This document shows, piece after piece, positions 10,246 through 22,328 of a stretch of DNA of 64,000 bases. Both the position numbers and the translations under genes were made by a program. This DNA comes from Roseivirga sp. UBA6061 (GTDB lineage: Bacteria > Bacteroidota > Bacteroidia > Cytophagales > Cyclobacteriaceae): positions 7,707 through 71,706 of the forward strand of contig DIYF01000146.1 of assembly GCA_002427745.1 (NCBI GenBank). Reading direction: 5' to 3'. The notes beneath the pieces were generated by a model. That model worked only from the letters and a program-made list of their open reading frames with translations. It did no database searches and was not told the DNA's origin. Numbering within the stretch: the first letter of the stretch is position 1; each line of letters starts with the position of its first letter.

Positions 10246-10276
10246 CAAAGGTAGCAAAAGAAGTAAATGAATCAAA
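10246..10276 (-). promoter_or_regulatory. Bacteroidota-type promoter for rpsL operon
   Basis: On the minus strand TTTG is followed after 19 bases by TACCTTTG, matching TTG-N-TAnnTTTG. The -7 element lies 47 bases upstream of the rpsL start codon and is downstream of the terminator that closes the rpoBC unit, so rpsL-rpsG-fusA-rpsJ is independently transcribed. Confidence 0.75.
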
Positions 10277-10344
10277 CACCTCGGATTAAATTAATCCTAC
10301 AGCTAATCCACTCATTTTCACCCCTCTAAACCGGCCTCTATGCA

Positions 10345-10376
10345 CAAAAAAATGGGTTGCCAGCGACAACCCATTT
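10345..10376 (-). terminator. intrinsic terminator of the rpoBC unit
   Basis: On the minus strand a 10-bp stem AAATGGGTTG/CAACCCATTT with a 7-base loop is followed by a run of seven T. It lies just downstream of the DUF3467 gene. Confidence 0.85.
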
Positions 10377-10397
10377 CCTGTTCATTCAAATTATTAT

Positions 10398-10715
10398 CTA
10401 CGCTTCTCCCATAGTGCCTCCAAAATTCATCGGAAAGCGGGGCAATTCATCAGATTGCTTTACGGGACCAAAAGCGGCTTCATACTTATCGACATTGTCT
10501 TTGAGCGCATGAAGTAGTCGCTTGGCATGCTCGGGCGTGATCACGATTCTCGATTTCACTTTAGCCTTGGGCACACCTGGCATCATCTTGATAAAGTCGA
10601 TCACAAACTCACTATTTGAGTGAGCAATCATAGCCAGATTCACATATTCACCATCCGCAATTTCCTCGGTCAGTTCAATGTTCAACTGGTTCTGATCTCC
10701 TTTCTGATCTGCCAT
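10398..10715 (-). CDS. DUF3467 family protein
   Basis: A 105-residue cytosolic protein without signal or membrane segment. The central block, with VNLAMIAHSNSEFVIDF and a later ITPEHAKRLLHAL helix, matches DUF3467, a family of unknown function. It begins 3 bases after the rpoC stop codon and is followed by a terminator, so it is the last gene of the rplL-rpoB-rpoC transcript. The tight link to RNA polymerase genes suggests expression in step with transcription machinery, but no role can be inferred from the sequence. Confidence 0.85.
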   Translation of the reverse strand: MADQKGDQNQLNIELTEEIADGEYVNLAMIAHSNSEFVIDFIKMMPGVPKAKVKSRIVITPEHAKRLLHALKDNVDKYEAAFGPVKQSDELPRFPMNFGGTMGEA

Positions 10716-10718
10716 TTT

Positions 10719-13700
10719 CTAAAACTCTACTTCTTCACCTGTTGACTCAGCTCTGTAAGCAGCTTTGGCAGCCATCAGGTTTTCGTACTCCTCTTTGTTT
10801 CCTACGATCAGGTCTTCGTACTTTCTAAGACCGGTTCCCGCAGGAATCAGGTGTCCGACAATTACGTTTTCTTTCAAACCTTTCAGGTCATCAGCTTTAC
10901 CTCTGATAGAGGCTTCGCTCAGTACCTTGGTAGTTTCCTGGAAAGATGCGGCAGAGATGAAGCTCTCAGTACCCAGAGAAGCCTGAGTAATACCCTGAAG
11001 CTTAGGACTTGATACCGCAGGTTGTGCATCACGCACTTCCACAAGTTTCATATCCTTTCTTCTCAGGCTTGAGTTCTCATCACGCAGCTGTCTCGGAGAC
11101 ACAATCTGACCTGGCTTCAAGTTTTCAGAATCTCCCGGCTCAACCACTACTTTCATATCAAGGATTGCATCGTTCTCTTCTCTGAAAGCGAACTTATCAA
11201 CCACCTGACCTGGCAGGAAGCTTGTATCACCGGCATCTTTGATCTCAACCTTCTGCATCATCTGCTTTACGATCACCTCAATGTGCTTGTCATTGATTTT
11301 CACACCTTGCAGACGGTATACTTCCTGAATTTCATTCACGAGGTATTCCTGAACAGCGGTAGGTCCCTGGATATTCAGGATGTCATTTGGCGTAATAGCA
11401 CCATCAGACAGAGAATAACCTGCTCTTACGAAGTCATTGTCCTGTACCAGAATATGCTTAGACAATGGTACCATGTACTTCTTCTTCACGCCATCTTTCG
11501 ATTCGATGAAAATCTCACGGTTACCACGCTTGATACCACCATATGTTACCACACCGTCAATTTCAGAAACTACAGCAGGGTTAGATGGGTTTCTCGCCTC
11601 GAACAATTCAGTTACTCTTGGCAGACCCCCGGTAATATCTCTCGATTTACCCATGGTTCTAGGAATCTTAGCCAGTGGCTGACCAATCTTCACTTTGTCA
11701 CCTTCTTCAACAGCCAGGTGAGCACCTACCGGAATGTTGTATGCTTTGGAGTTATCCTTGGCATTCACCACAACGGCCGGGTTCTTCGTTTTATCCTTTG
11801 TATCAGTAATTACTTTTTCCTGGTGACCTGTGTGATCATCCGTCTGCTGCTTATAAGTCACTCCTTCTTCAATGGCGTCAAATTCAATCACACCATCAAA
11901 CTCAGAGAGAATTACCGCATTGTATGGATCCCACTTACACAGATCGTCACCTTTTGCCACCTTCTGACCTTTTTTAACCAAAAGGAAAGCACCGTAAGGC
12001 ACGTGGTTGGAAATAAGTATCTTTTTAGACTTAGGATCGATGATGTGAATCTCACCGGTACGCCCCATTACTACTTCAGTATCGTTACCCTCAGCATCAG
12101 TAGTAGAAAGTGATCTTACCTCTTCGAAGTCGATTACACCATCAAATTTGGCCGCGATAGAAGCCTCAGCTACTACGTTAGAAGCAGTACCCCCTACGTG
12201 GAAGGTTCTCAGTGTAAGCTGTGTACCAGGCTCACCAATAGACTGAGCGGCAATTACACCTACAGCCTCACCTTGCTGTACCATCTTGTTGGTAGAAAGG
12301 TTTCTACCGTAACACTTGGCACAAACACCACGCTTGGTCTCACAAGTCAGTACCGACCTGATCTCTACTTCTTCTATACCTGTCTCTTCGTCAATATACT
12401 GAGCAATAGACTCGGTGATTTCCTCACCGGAAGCTACAATCAGCTGCTCGGTGATCGGATCATATACATCGTGTACAGAAACACGACCGAGAATTCTCTC
12501 ACCCAGTGCTTCTACAACATCTTCATTGTCTTTAAGAGCAGATACTGTCAAACCTCTCAGTGTACCACAATCCACCTCGTTAACCACGGCATCCTGTGCT
12601 ACGTCTACCAGTCGTCTGGTGAGGTAACCTGCATCCGCAGTTTTCAGTGCTGTATCGGCCAGACCTTTACGTGCACCGTGCGTAGAGATAAAGTACTCCA
12701 GTACATCCAGTCCTTCCTTAAAGTTTGAAAGGATCGGGTTTTCAATAATAGCTCCAACTGAACCTGCCAGGTTTTTCTGAGGCTTGGCCATCAGCCCTCT
12801 CATACCACCCAGCTGACGAATCTGCTCTCTTGAACCCCTTGCTCCGGAGTGCATCATCATATAGATAGAGTTAAAACCTTGCTGGTCTTCCTCCATCTGA
12901 TCCATCAGATCGTTGGTCAGTTTTGTATTAACTCGCGTCCAGATATCAATTACCTGGTTGTAACGCTCGTTATCAGTAATCAGACCCATGAGATAGTTTT
13001 CCCATACGCCATCTACTTCTTCTTTTGCTCCTGACACCAGCTCCTCTTTGTGACCTGGAATGTGGATATCGTTCAGTCCCATTGACAGACCACCTTTGTA
13101 GGCACTCTGGAAACCGAGCTCTTTGATATCATCCAGGAACTGCGCTGTTCTTGCAATACCTGCAATACTGAATACCCTTGAGATAATCTTCTGCAGTTTT
13201 TTCTTGGTCAGCAACTCATCCACATACCCTACTTCTTCAGGTACAGTCTGGTTGAAGATCACACGACCTGCCACCGTCTCAATCATCTTATCAACCAATT
13301 CATCGTTTTCACGAACCTTGGTTTTCACATGAATGTAAGCGTGCTTAGACAGCTTACCTTCGTTGATCGCGATGATCACTTCTTCGGCACTGTAGAAGCG
13401 CATGCCTTCACCTTGCTCTTTGTGAGTTTCAGTAGATCTTCTACCCTTAGTGGTATAATACAGACCCAATACCATGTCCTGAGAAGGTACGGTAATAGGT
13501 GCACCATTGGCAGGGTTCAGAATGTTGTGAGAAGAAAGCATCAGCATAGAAGCTTCCATCACAGCATCGTGCCCCAGTGGTACGTGAACCGCCATCTGGT
13601 CACCATCGAAATCCGCATTAAATGCAGTACATACGAGTGGGTGAAGCTGGATCGCCTTACCTTCAATCAGTTTTGGCTGGAAGGCCTGGATACCCAGTCT

Positions 13701-15032
13701 GTGCAGTGTAGGAGCACGGTTAAGCAGTACAGGGTGTCCTTTCAATACATTTTCCAGGATATCCCATACCACAGGATCTTTACGATCAACAATCTTCTTA
13801 GCCGACTTCACTGTCTTCACAATACCCCTTTCGATCAGTTTTCTGATAATGAAAGGCTTGAAGAGCTCAGCAGCCATGTTCTTAGGCAGACCACATTCGT
13901 GAAGCTTCAGCTCTGGTCCTACTACAATTACCGAACGGCCAGAGTAATCAACCCTTTTACCCAAAAGGTTTTGACGGAAACGACCTTGCTTACCTTTGAG
14001 CATATCACTCAAAGATTTCAGGGCTCTGTTACCATCAGAACGTACTGCATTTACTTTTCTACTGTTGTCGAACAACGAATCGACAGCTTCCTGGAGCATA
14101 CGTTTCTCATTTCTGAGAATTACTTCAGGTGCTTTAATATCTATCAATCTCTTCAGACGGTTGTTTCTGATGATTACCCTTCTGTAGAGATCGTTCAAAT
14201 CTGATGTAGCGAATCTACCACCATCCAATGGCACCAATGGTCTCAGTTCCGGTGGAATTACCGGCACCATTTTGATGATCATCCACTCAGGACGGTTCTC
14301 GATTCTGGTTCTCGCATCACGGAATGCCTCTACTACTTTCAGCCTTTTCAAAGCCTCTGCTTTTCTTTGCTGAGAAGTATCAGTGGCAGCCTGGTGACGC
14401 AGTGCATAAGAAAGCTCATCGAGCTCAATTCTTGCCAGCAACATCTCCAGTGCCTCAGCACCCATTTTGGCGATGAATTTTTGTGGATCATCGTCATCCA
14501 GCATCTGGTTTTCTCTTGGAAGCTTATCCAGAATATCCAGATACTCATCTTCCGTAAGGAAATCCATGTAAGCGATACCTTCTTCTTCCTTGATACCAGA
14601 TTGAATTACTACATAACGCTCGTAATAAATGATCTGATCAAGCTTCTTGGTTGGCAGACCAAGCAGGTATCCGATTTTGTTTGGCAAAGATTTGAAGTAC
14701 CAGATGTGAGCTACGGGCACCACCAGTTCGATGTGTCCCATTCTCTCCCTTCTGACCTTCTTTTCAGTTACCTCAACACCACAGCGATCGCAAATGATGC
14801 CCTTGTACCTGATTCTTTTGTATTTACCGCAATGACATTCCCAATCCTTCACAGGTCCGAATATCCTTTCGCAGAATAAACCACCCATTTCAGGTTTGTA
14901 AGTTCTATAGTTGATGGTTTCCGGCTGGGTAACCTCACCATGAGAAGACTCAAGGATTGATTCCGGAGAAGCCAAGCTAATAGTAACCTTATCGAAGTCG
15001 TTGTTTAGTTTTCTATTCTTTTTAAACGCCAT
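10719..15032 (-). CDS. rpoC: DNA-directed RNA polymerase subunit beta'
   Basis: The 1437-residue subunit holds the catalytic Mg2+ of RNA polymerase. The active-site motif NADFDGDQ is at about residues 472-479. An N-terminal zinc-binding set of cysteines (CHCGK...CDRCG) and a second set (about [13 protein letters not shown]) are present. The C-terminal part carries the clamp and jaw segments with no visible disruption. It follows rpoB by 53 bases and precedes the DUF3467 gene. Confidence 0.99.
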   Translation of the reverse strand: MAFKKNRKLNNDFDKVTISLASPESILESSHGEVTQPETINYRTYKPEMGGLFCERIFGPVKDWECHCGKYKRIRYKGIICDRCGVEVTEKKVRRERMGHIELVVPVAHIWYFKSLPNKIGYLLGLPTKKLDQIIYYERYVVIQSGIKEEEGIAYMDFLTEDEYLDILDKLPRENQMLDDDDPQKFIAKMGAEALEMLLARIELDELSYALRHQAATDTSQQRKAEALKRLKVVEAFRDARTRIENRPEWMIIKMVPVIPPELRPLVPLDGGRFATSDLNDLYRRVIIRNNRLKRLIDIKAPEVILRNEKRMLQEAVDSLFDNSRKVNAVRSDGNRALKSLSDMLKGKQGRFRQNLLGKRVDYSGRSVIVVGPELKLHECGLPKNMAAELFKPFIIRKLIERGIVKTVKSAKKIVDRKDPVVWDILENVLKGHPVLLNRAPTLHRLGIQAFQPKLIEGKAIQLHPLVCTAFNADFDGDQMAVHVPLGHDAVMEASMLMLSSHNILNPANGAPITVPSQDMVLGLYYTTKGRRSTETHKEQGEGMRFYSAEEVIIAINEGKLSKHAYIHVKTKVRENDELVDKMIETVAGRVIFNQTVPEEVGYVDELLTKKKLQKIISRVFSIAGIARTAQFLDDIKELGFQSAYKGGLSMGLNDIHIPGHKEELVSGAKEEVDGVWENYLMGLITDNERYNQVIDIWTRVNTKLTNDLMDQMEEDQQGFNSIYMMMHSGARGSREQIRQLGGMRGLMAKPQKNLAGSVGAIIENPILSNFKEGLDVLEYFISTHGARKGLADTALKTADAGYLTRRLVDVAQDAVVNEVDCGTLRGLTVSALKDNEDVVEALGERILGRVSVHDVYDPITEQLIVASGEEITESIAQYIDEETGIEEVEIRSVLTCETKRGVCAKCYGRNLSTNKMVQQGEAVGVIAAQSIGEPGTQLTLRTFHVGGTASNVVAEASIAAKFDGVIDFEEVRSLSTTDAEGNDTEVVMGRTGEIHIIDPKSKKILISNHVPYGAFLLVKKGQKVAKGDDLCKWDPYNAVILSEFDGVIEFDAIEEGVTYKQQTDDHTGHQEKVITDTKDKTKNPAVVVNAKDNSKAYNIPVGAHLAVEEGDKVKIGQPLAKIPRTMGKSRDITGGLPRVTELFEARNPSNPAVVSEIDGVVTYGGIKRGNREIFIESKDGVKKKYMVPLSKHILVQDNDFVRAGYSLSDGAITPNDILNIQGPTAVQEYLVNEIQEVYRLQGVKINDKHIEVIVKQMMQKVEIKDAGDTSFLPGQVVDKFAFREENDAILDMKVVVEPGDSENLKPGQIVSPRQLRDENSSLRRKDMKLVEVRDAQPAVSSPKLQGITQASLGTESFISAASFQETTKVLSEASIRGKADDLKGLKENVIVGHLIPAGTGLRKYEDLIVGNKEEYENLMAAKAAYRAESTGEEVEF

Positions 15033-15085
15033 AGCTTTTTTTAATTCTAGTTGTTAGGCACGAAGCCGAAAAGATATAAAGGGTA

Positions 15086-18000
15086 TTAGTCGAGCGTGAT
15101 CTCCAGCGCCAAACCTCTCAATTCGTGAACCAATACATTGAATGATTCTGGAATATTCGGTTTAGGTATGATCTCACCCTTCACGATCGCTTCATAAGCT
15201 TTCGCTCTACCAATTACATCATCTGACTTCACAGTCAGGATTTCCTGGAGTACGTGTGATGCACCAAAAGCCTCCAGTGCCCATACTTCCATCTCTCCGA
15301 AACGCTGTCCACCGAACTGCGCCTTACCACCCAGCGGCTGCTGCGTAATGAGCGAGTAAGGTCCGATAGATCTGGCGTGCATTTTGTCATCTACCAGGTG
15401 ACCCAGTTTCAGCATGTAAGCAATACCTACTGTTACCGGCTGGTCAAAACGCTGTCCTGTCAAACCGTCATAGAGATACGCACGTCCTGCATTAGGCAGA
15501 CCCGCTTTAGAAAGCTCAGTCTGCACCTCTTCCATGGTCGCACCATCAAAGATAGGCGTTGCGTACTTCTTACCTAGTTCAAGTCCTGCCCAGGCCAGTA
15601 CGGTCTCATAAATCTGACCAATGTTCATCCTTGAAGGTACACCCAGCGGATTCAATACGATATCCATTGGTGTGCCATCTTCCAGGAATGGCATATCCTC
15701 TTCTCGTACAATTCTGGCGACAACACCTTTGTTACCGTGACGACCGGCCATTTTATCACCTACTTTCAGCTTACGCTTCTTAGCGATATATACTTTGGCC
15801 AGCTGTACGATACCTGTTGGCAGTTCATCACCTACCTCAATGGTGAAACGCTTACGCTTGAATTCTCCAGCGATCTCATTTCTCTTGAGGTTGTAGTTTT
15901 TCACCATACGCTTAATCAGGTCGTTGGTGTGCTCATCAGTCGTCCAGCCATCAAGGTTCAGATCAGAAATCAGGTTAACCTCAGCCTGAACATTGTAGTT
16001 ACTTTCGTCTCTGTAGATATTCTTCTCAGGGAAAAGATTTTCACTGATGTTTGACTTGTTGAACTTCACTCCTTTAGAGATCACCTCATCACCAAACTTG
16101 TGAATTACGCCCTGAGAAGTTTTGCCCTGGAGCAAGGTAAACAGCTTATCAACCATCTGGTTTCTTACCACCGTCAGGTCTTTGCTGTACTGTGCCTTCA
16201 GTACTTCTACTTCTTTCTTAGACTTCGCTCTCAGATCTTTGTCCTTTTTAGGACGAGAGAAGAGCTTCGTACCAATTACCACACCTCTGAGTGATGGAGA
16301 AGCTTTCAGAGAAGCATCTTTTACATCACCTGCTTTATCACCAAAGATGGCTCTCAGCAGTTTTTCTTCCGGTGTCGGATCAGTTTCACCTTTAGGAGTG
16401 ATCTTACCAATCAGGATGTCTCCCTCTTTGATCTCAGCTCCTACTCTGATGATACCGTTCTCATCAAGGTTCTTAACAGCTTCCTCACTTACGTTAGGAA
16501 TCTCAGAAGTCAACTCTTCTTCTCCACGCTTGGTGTCTCTTACCTCGAGTTCGTACTCATCGATGTGAATAGAGGTGAACACGTCATCCCTCACCACTCT
16601 TTCTGAGATTACAATCGCATCCTCGAAGTTATATCCCTGCCATGGCATGTAAGCCACTCTCAGGTTTTTACCGAGGGCCAGCTCACCATTCTGAGTAGAG
16701 TATCCTTCACAGAGTACCTGGCCTTTGGTAACCTGCTGGCCTTTCAGTACGATAGGCGTCAGGTTAACAGAAGTATCCTGGTTTGTTCTCTGGAACTTGA
16801 TCAGGTTGTATGTCTTATACTCATTATCGAAGTTGACCAGGGTATCTTCTTCAGTCTCGTCATACTTGATAATGATCTTGGTAGCATCTACATAATGTAC
16901 AACACCATTCTCTTCAGCAATTACCAGCGTACGTGAGTCACGTGCAGCCCTTGCTTCCAGACCGGTACCAACAATAGGAGCCTCAGGTTTCAGCAATGGC
17001 ACTGCCTGACGCTGCATGTTAGATCCCATCAGGGCACGGTTTGCATCATCATGCTCCAGGAAAGGAATCAATGAAGCCGCTACCGATACAATCTGGTTAG
17101 GAGCTACGTCCATATAGGTAAGCTCAGTAGGCTCTACCAATGGAAAATCTCCTTCGTATCTTGCTTTTACTTTATCATTCTTAAATGCTCCGCTGTCTTC
17201 TACCGGTGCATTCGCCTGAGCGATGTTGTGGGTATCCTCTTCCTCTGCCGTCAGGTAAACCACATCTTCTGACATGTTTACCGTTCCTTCTTTCACCTTT
17301 CTGTAAGGAGTCTCGATGAAGCCCATGCTGTTTACTTTTGCATGAACACAGAGAGAAGAAATCAAACCAATGTTCGGACCTTCCGGTGTCTCAATAGTAC
17401 ACAGACGGCCATAGTGTGTATAGTGAACGTCACGCACCTCAAAACCTGCTCTTTCACGAGACAGACCTCCAGGTCCTAACGCTGACATTCTTCTTTTGTG
17501 AGTAATCTCAGCCAGTGGATTTGTCTGATCCATAAACTGAGACAGCTGATTCGTTCCGAAGAATGAATTGATCACTGAAGACAAGGTTCTTGCGTTGATC
17601 AGATCAACCGGCTTGAAGTCCTCATTGTCACGAACGTTCATTCTTTCTTTGATGGTTCTGGCCATACGCGCCAGACCTACACCAAACTGAGCATACAGCT
17701 GCTCACCTACTGTTCTCACCCTTCTGTTTGACAAGTGGTCGATATCATCAACCACAGCCTTGGAGTTAATCAGACCAATCAGATATTTCACGATTGAAAT
17801 GATATCCTCAGTAGTCAATACAAGCTTCTCAGCGTCAATCTCCAGACCGAGTTTCTTGTTGATTCTGTATCGTCCTACTTCACCCAGGTTGTATCTCTTG
17901 TCAGAGAAGAACAGGCTCTGGATAATATCACGGGCAGTCTGCTCATCAGGTGCCTCAGTATTTCTGAGCTGACGATAGATTTGCTCAACCGCTTCTTTCT

Positions 18001-18958
18001 CAGAGTTTGAGTTATCCTTCTGAAGGGTGTTATATATAATAGTGAAATCTGCTATGTTGATATCCTCCCTGTGCAGGATGATGGTATCAACACCAGAATC
18101 CATAATCAATTCTACATCTTCCTCTGCTACCACAGAGTCTCTTTCCAACAGCACTTCGTTTCTGTCAATAGAAACTACTTCTCCTGTATCCTCATCCACG
18201 AAATCCTCCGTCCAGGTTCTCAGAACCCTTGCCGCCAGCTTTCTGCCAATGGCTTTTTTCAGAGGAGCTTTCTTGGCTTCTACTTCTTCAGACAGACCGA
18301 AGAGATCGAGGATATCCTTATCTGTTCCGTAACCAATCGCTCTTAAGAGGGTAGTTACCGGAAATTTCTTCTTACGATCGATGTAAGCATACATAACGCT
18401 GTTTACGTCTGTTGCAAACTCGATCCATGAACCTTTAAATGGGATGATCCTGGCTGAGTACAATGGTGTACCGTTGGTGTGCTTGCTTTGTGCAAAGAAT
18501 ACACCCGGTGATCTGTGTAACTGTGATACAATTACCCTTTCGGCACCATTGATTACAAATGACCCTTTTTCGGTCATGTAAGGGATATTACCCAGGAATA
18601 CTTCCTGCTCCATGGTCTCGAAATCCTCATTGTCCTCATCATTACAAGAGAGTCTCAATTTGGCTTTCAATGGAACTGAGTAGGTCAAACCTCTGTCAAC
18701 ACACTCTGAAACATCATATTTCGGAGGATCTACCAGATAGTCAACGAACTCCAACACAAAGTTTTCCCTGGAATCAGAGATTGGAAAGTTCTCAGAAAAA
18801 ACCTTGAATAATCCATCCTGAGTTCTTTTATCTGCCGGGGTTTCCAGCTGAAAAAAGTCTTCGAAAGATTTTACCTGAACATCCAGGAAGTCAGGGTAAT
18901 CCAATACCGACTTTATGGATGAAAAATTTATTCTTTCTGATTGATTTGCTATAGCCAA
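15086..18958 (-). CDS. rpoB: DNA-directed RNA polymerase subunit beta
   Basis: The 1290-residue beta subunit forms the active-site cleft with beta'. The rifampicin-binding cluster around residue 470 ([20 protein letters not shown]) has the residues of sensitive enzymes: Asp, His and the following Ser are all present. The C-terminal [20 protein letters not shown] block is intact. It is preceded by a 180-base gap after rplL that can fold into several hairpins. Confidence 0.99.
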   Translation of the reverse strand: MAIANQSERINFSSIKSVLDYPDFLDVQVKSFEDFFQLETPADKRTQDGLFKVFSENFPISDSRENFVLEFVDYLVDPPKYDVSECVDRGLTYSVPLKAKLRLSCNDEDNEDFETMEQEVFLGNIPYMTEKGSFVINGAERVIVSQLHRSPGVFFAQSKHTNGTPLYSARIIPFKGSWIEFATDVNSVMYAYIDRKKKFPVTTLLRAIGYGTDKDILDLFGLSEEVEAKKAPLKKAIGRKLAARVLRTWTEDFVDEDTGEVVSIDRNEVLLERDSVVAEEDVELIMDSGVDTIILHREDINIADFTIIYNTLQKDNSNSEKEAVEQIYRQLRNTEAPDEQTARDIIQSLFFSDKRYNLGEVGRYRINKKLGLEIDAEKLVLTTEDIISIVKYLIGLINSKAVVDDIDHLSNRRVRTVGEQLYAQFGVGLARMARTIKERMNVRDNEDFKPVDLINARTLSSVINSFFGTNQLSQFMDQTNPLAEITHKRRMSALGPGGLSRERAGFEVRDVHYTHYGRLCTIETPEGPNIGLISSLCVHAKVNSMGFIETPYRKVKEGTVNMSEDVVYLTAEEEDTHNIAQANAPVEDSGAFKNDKVKARYEGDFPLVEPTELTYMDVAPNQIVSVAASLIPFLEHDDANRALMGSNMQRQAVPLLKPEAPIVGTGLEARAARDSRTLVIAEENGVVHYVDATKIIIKYDETEEDTLVNFDNEYKTYNLIKFQRTNQDTSVNLTPIVLKGQQVTKGQVLCEGYSTQNGELALGKNLRVAYMPWQGYNFEDAIVISERVVRDDVFTSIHIDEYELEVRDTKRGEEELTSEIPNVSEEAVKNLDENGIIRVGAEIKEGDILIGKITPKGETDPTPEEKLLRAIFGDKAGDVKDASLKASPSLRGVVIGTKLFSRPKKDKDLRAKSKKEVEVLKAQYSKDLTVVRNQMVDKLFTLLQGKTSQGVIHKFGDEVISKGVKFNKSNISENLFPEKNIYRDESNYNVQAEVNLISDLNLDGWTTDEHTNDLIKRMVKNYNLKRNEIAGEFKRKRFTIEVGDELPTGIVQLAKVYIAKKRKLKVGDKMAGRHGNKGVVARIVREEDMPFLEDGTPMDIVLNPLGVPSRMNIGQIYETVLAWAGLELGKKYATPIFDGATMEEVQTELSKAGLPNAGRAYLYDGLTGQRFDQPVTVGIAYMLKLGHLVDDKMHARSIGPYSLITQQPLGGKAQFGGQRFGEMEVWALEAFGASHVLQEILTVKSDDVIGRAKAYEAIVKGEIIPKPNIPESFNVLVHELRGLALEITLD

Positions 18959-19138
18959 GGCCGTATTTTTTTAGTTCAAACTAATCTATGGTGTGTACTT
19001 ATAAAGCGTACACTGGCTTTTGGAACATGTGCCTTAAAAACACATACAAACAGGAAAAGACCCGTGATTCCTACCTCGATAATATCGGGATCGGGACCAG
19101 GGCCTGTTCCATTGCCATACTATATATGGCTAGTCAAA
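18959..19138 (-). other. rplL-rpoB intergenic segment with hairpins
   Basis: This 180-base gap holds no gene. On the minus strand it can form short perfect stems GCCATA/TATGGC and GTGTAC/GTACAC and a small TAGTT/AACTA hairpin near the rpoB start. None is followed by a T-run, so it does not look like a full terminator. In other bacteria the same gap carries a partial attenuator or an RNase processing site; a similar role here is an inference. No TAnnTTTG promoter element was found in it. Confidence 0.45.
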
Positions 19139-19519
19139 TTATTTAAGCTCTACTTCAGCGCCTGCTTCTTCAAGCTGCTTTTTCAAAGCTTCTGCTTCGT
19201 CTTTGGCTACTCCTTCTTTGATAGCTTTAGGAGCGCTGTCTACGATTTCTTTAGCATCTTTCAGTCCAAGACCAGTCAGTTCTTTCACAAGCTTAACAAC
19301 TGCGAGCTTAGATCCACCTGGAGCAACGAGTACTACATCGAATTCTGATTTTTCTTCAGCACCACCTTCGTCACCACCACCAGCACCTGGGGCTGCAACA
19401 GCTACAGCAGCAGCTGCAGGCTCGATACCATACTCATCTTTCAAAATATCAGCTAATTCATTTACTTCCTTCACAGTCAAGTTTACCAACTGCTCTGCGA
19501 AATCTTTCAAATCTGCCAT
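19139..19519 (-). CDS. rplL: 50S ribosomal protein L7/L12
   Basis: L7/L12 (126 aa) forms the flexible stalk that recruits translational GTPases. The N-terminal dimerization helices, an Ala/Gly-rich hinge at about residues 36-52, and the C-terminal domain with [15 protein letters not shown] are all visible. It follows rplJ by 40 bases. Confidence 0.98.
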   Translation of the reverse strand: MADLKDFAEQLVNLTVKEVNELADILKDEYGIEPAAAAVAVAAPGAGGGDEGGAEEKSEFDVVLVAPGGSKLAVVKLVKELTGLGLKDAKEIVDSAPKAIKEGVAKDEAEALKKQLEEAGAEVELK

Positions 19520-19559
19520 TGTAATTTTTAATTTAAAATTCTAAAACCTTGATTAATAA

Positions 19560-20093
19560 TTAATTTTCACGCTCAGACAACGTCTTGAGAATACCGGCCA
19601 GTTTGCCGCCTGCTCCCTGAAGACCAGAGATAACATTTTTAGCAGGAGACTGCAACAGACCAATGATTTCACCAATAAGCTCTGCTTTCGACTTAAGCTC
19701 GCTTAGTGTATTTAAGTTCTCATCTCCAATGAAAAGATCTGTGTCGATGGAAGCGCCTTTCAACACCGGAGATTCGTTACCTGATTTTTTTCTGAATTCT
19801 TTGATCAGCTTTGCAGGAGCATTAGCGTTCTCAGCGGAGAACATAATACCTGAAAAACCTTTCAAAACCGCATCATCAAATGGAGTATAATCAGTATCCA
19901 TTCTTTCCAGAGCTTTCTGGATGAGCGTATTTTTAAATACTCTGTATTCGACACCTTTTTCGAAACAAAGTCTGCGTAATGCGTTCGTATCAGCTACCGA
20001 CATTCCGGAAGCATCAGTGATGTAGAAGTGACTGTTGTCAGAAAATTTCTGAACAAGGTCCTCAATAACTACTGCTTTTTCTTCTCTTGTCAT
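19560..20093 (-). CDS. rplJ: 50S ribosomal protein L10
   Basis: L10 (177 aa) anchors L7/L12 dimers to the ribosome. MTREEKAVVIEDLVQKFSDN at the start and the segment VEYRVFKNTLIQKALE at about residues 50-65 are typical, as is the C-terminal helix that binds L12. Only 2 bases separate it from rplA, leaving no room for the L10-binding leader known from E. coli. Confidence 0.97.
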   Translation of the reverse strand: MTREEKAVVIEDLVQKFSDNSHFYITDASGMSVADTNALRRLCFEKGVEYRVFKNTLIQKALERMDTDYTPFDDAVLKGFSGIMFSAENANAPAKLIKEFRKKSGNESPVLKGASIDTDLFIGDENLNTLSELKSKAELIGEIIGLLQSPAKNVISGLQGAGGKLAGILKTLSEREN

Positions 20094-20095
20094 GA

Positions 20096-20794
20096 TTATA
20101 ATCCGGATATGGAGCTTTTATCTACTTTTACACCTGGACTCTGGGTCGTAGACATATTGATACTTTTAAAGTAAGTACCCTTCGCAGACGCAGGTTTCAT
20201 TTTAGAAAGCATCTGAATCACCTCAGCTGCATTCTCAGCGATCTTCTCCGGAGAGAAAGACACTTTACCAATGCTGGTGTGGATGATTCCGAATTTATCG
20301 ACTTTAAAATCGATTTTACCTCCTTTAACTTCCTGAACTGCTTTCGCTACGTCCAAAGTAACTGTACCAGATTTAGGGTTAGGCATCAGGCCTCTTGGTC
20401 CGAGTACTCTACCCAAACGACCAACTTTAGCCATTACCGTAGGCATGGTGATGATCACATCGATATCGGTCCAGCCTCCTTCGATTTTGGTGATATACTC
20501 ATCAAGCCCTACATAGTCAGCACCGGCATCTTTGGCTTCCTGCTCTTTGTCAGGAGTACAAAGCACCAATACCTTTACTTCTTTACCCGTTCCGTGAGGA
20601 AGTGCCACAACACCTCTCACCATCTGATCTGCTTTTCTGGGATCTACACCCAAACGTACGTCAATATCTACTGAAGCATCAAACCTTGCACCGTTAATAT
20701 CCTTAACAATGCCTGATGCCTCTTCCAAAGAGTACTGTTTGGTTGGATCGTATTTACTGAAAGCTTCTTTTTGCTTTTTTGTCAATTTTGCCAT
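20096..20794 (-). CDS. rplA: 50S ribosomal protein L1
   Basis: L1 (232 aa) forms the mobile L1 stalk at the E site. The [20 protein letters not shown] block is the family signature, and the [20 protein letters not shown] end is typical. It follows rplK by 12 bases. Confidence 0.98.
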   Translation of the reverse strand: MAKLTKKQKEAFSKYDPTKQYSLEEASGIVKDINGARFDASVDIDVRLGVDPRKADQMVRGVVALPHGTGKEVKVLVLCTPDKEQEAKDAGADYVGLDEYITKIEGGWTDIDVIITMPTVMAKVGRLGRVLGPRGLMPNPKSGTVTLDVAKAVQEVKGGKIDFKVDKFGIIHTSIGKVSFSPEKIAENAAEVIQMLSKMKPASAKGTYFKSINMSTTQSPGVKVDKSSISGL

Positions 20795-20806
20795 TTGTAC
20801 AAATCT

Positions 20807-21250
20807 TTAGTTATTCCAGGGAGCGGTTCCAGTAACCCTCAATCCCATACTTCTCGCTGTACCGGCCACCATTTTCATGGCTGATTCAATGGTAAACGCA
20901 TTTAAATCAGGCATTTTTACCTCGGCTATCTCTTTCACCTGATCCCAGGAAACACTACCCACTTTTACACGGTTAGGCTCCGAAGATCCTTTCTTCTGCT
21001 TAGATGCCTCCAGTAACATGACTGGTGCCGGAGGAGTTTTAATCACAAAGTCAAAAGACTTATCAGAATAAATGGTAATCAATACAGGCAGAACCTGTCC
21101 CATTTTGTCCTGAGAACGTCCGTTGAATTGCTTACAAAACTCCATAATGTTAAGTCCTTTTGCACCCAGTGCAGGACCAACTGGTGGAGAAGGATTGGCT
21201 TGGCCTCCCTTGACTTGTAACTTTAGGTAACCAGTTATTTCCTTAGCCAT
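20807..21250 (-). CDS. rplK: 50S ribosomal protein L11
   Basis: L11 (147 aa) binds the GTPase-associated centre of 23S rRNA. The N-terminal [18 protein letters not shown] block with its prolines (the thiostrepton-site region) and the C-terminal rRNA-binding domain are present. It starts one base after nusG. Confidence 0.98.
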   Translation of the reverse strand: MAKEITGYLKLQVKGGQANPSPPVGPALGAKGLNIMEFCKQFNGRSQDKMGQVLPVLITIYSDKSFDFVIKTPPAPVMLLEASKQKKGSSEPNRVKVGSVSWDQVKEIAEVKMPDLNAFTIESAMKMVAGTARSMGLRVTGTAPWNN

Positions 21251-21251
21251 C

Positions 21252-21809
21252 TCAATCTTGTTTTTCGACTTGCATGTAACTTAATTCAACAGGAGTATTC
21301 CGGCCGAAAATCTTAACCATAACATTAAGTTTTCTACGCTCTTCAAATACTTCCTCTATAGTCCCGGTAAATCCACTGAAAGGACCATCCATTACCTTTA
21401 TGGTCTCTCCAACTATATATGGAGTATCTAGTTGTTCGTCAAAATCATCAATCTCCTCAACCTTACCTAAGATACGGTCGACTTCACCTTGACGTAATGG
21501 GACTGGCGGTGTGGAAGCTTGGCCAGCCTTTTGACCTAGGAACCCTATGATACCCGGAATGCTTTTAATCATATGCATAACTTCGCCATTGGCGAGATCA
21601 GCCTGTACCATGATGTAGCCAGGAAACATATTACGATCACGCGAACGTTTTTTCCCGTTGCGCATCTCATAAACTTTTTCGGAAGGAATCAGTACCTGAG
21701 GGATAAACTCCGCAAAGTTCTCACGCTCAATTTCGTTATCCAGATACTCTTTCGCTTTCCTTTCCTGACCAGACACAGCCCTGACCATATACCACTTGAC
21801 TTCAGCCAT
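21252..21809 (-). CDS. nusG: transcription antitermination factor NusG
   Basis: NusG (185 aa) links RNA polymerase with Rho or with S10 on the ribosome. The NGN domain opens with [19 protein letters not shown], and the KOW domain at about residues 130-165 contains [16 protein letters not shown]. Length is normal. It sits between secE and rplK, the widespread secE-nusG-rplKAJL order. Confidence 0.97.
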   Translation of the reverse strand: MAEVKWYMVRAVSGQERKAKEYLDNEIERENFAEFIPQVLIPSEKVYEMRNGKKRSRDRNMFPGYIMVQADLANGEVMHMIKSIPGIIGFLGQKAGQASTPPVPLRQGEVDRILGKVEEIDDFDEQLDTPYIVGETIKVMDGPFSGFTGTIEEVFEERRKLNVMVKIFGRNTPVELSYMQVEKQD

Positions 21810-21820
21810 CTTCTATGATC

Positions 21821-22015
21821 TTATTTACTAATACTGTAAAACCAATTCATCGCATTGTCAAATCCCAGATCGATCACACCTATCAAAAGGGCAAAGATCA
21901 AAGAAGCAACAAGCACCAACACTGAGCTGCTCTGCAGATCAGAGTATTTCGGCCAACTCACCTTATGTCTCATCTCTACATAAGACTCCTGGAAAAATGC
22001 CTTCAGTTTGTTCAT
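21821..22015 (-). CDS. secE: preprotein translocase subunit SecE
   Basis: The 64-residue protein is the short single-span form of SecE found outside enterobacteria. A cytoplasmic amphipathic part with EMRHKVSWPKYSDLQSSS is followed by one membrane helix at about residues 33-52. It stabilises SecY in the inner membrane. It lies 25 bases after tRNA-Trp and 11 bases before nusG. Confidence 0.93.
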   Translation of the reverse strand: MNKLKAFFQESYVEMRHKVSWPKYSDLQSSSVLVLVASLIFALLIGVIDLGFDNAMNWFYSISK

Positions 22016-22039
22016 TGGTTTAACTTTTTATTGTTTCTG

Positions 22040-22112
22040 CACGGGTGGTAAGATTCGAACTCACGACCTTTGGTTTTGGAGACCACTGCTCTACCGACTG
22101 AGCTACACCCGT
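22040..22112 (-). tRNA. tRNA-Trp (CCA anticodon)
   Basis: The minus strand folds into a complete 73-base cloverleaf: the acceptor stem pairs ACGGGTG with CACCCGT, the D arm has TAGCTCAGTCGGTAGAGC, and the T loop is TTCGAAT. The anticodon loop CTCCAAA gives anticodon CCA. The 3' CCA is not encoded. It lies between tuf and secE, a position shared with many bacteria. Confidence 0.95.
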
Positions 22113-22264
22113 GTATATTTTTAAAAATATCCAGACTCCACTTAAAACACTCTTTTTAAGCTATTTAAGACCACTGTCTTCTACAGCGATCAACACACAA
22201 AAAGAGCGTATTCGTCAAGGCACACACCTCAAACGGGGTGCAAATGTAGATATTTTCCATTAAT

Positions 22265-22315
22265 CAAACAAACGCGTTTCCGAAAAATCGAAAACGCGTT
22301 TGACATTTTTTAGAG
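22265..22315. terminator. stem-loop after tuf
   Basis: An 11-bp perfect inverted repeat (CAAACGCGTTT / AAACGCGTTTG, with an A/T-rich 12-base loop) lies just downstream of tuf. On the minus strand it is followed by only a broken T-run (TTTGATT), so it may terminate partially and let tRNA-Trp-secE-nusG be transcribed from the same promoter, or act as a processing signal. Confidence 0.55.
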
Positions 22316-22328
22316 TATTTGAAGGAGC

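Noticed and set aside
11283..14204. Long plus-strand reading frames of 276 and 291 codons opposite rpoC
   Set aside because: They are antisense to a complete, conserved rpoC. Their proteins are rich in Tyr, Ser, His and Phe with no family resemblance, as expected from the reverse of a highly expressed gene.
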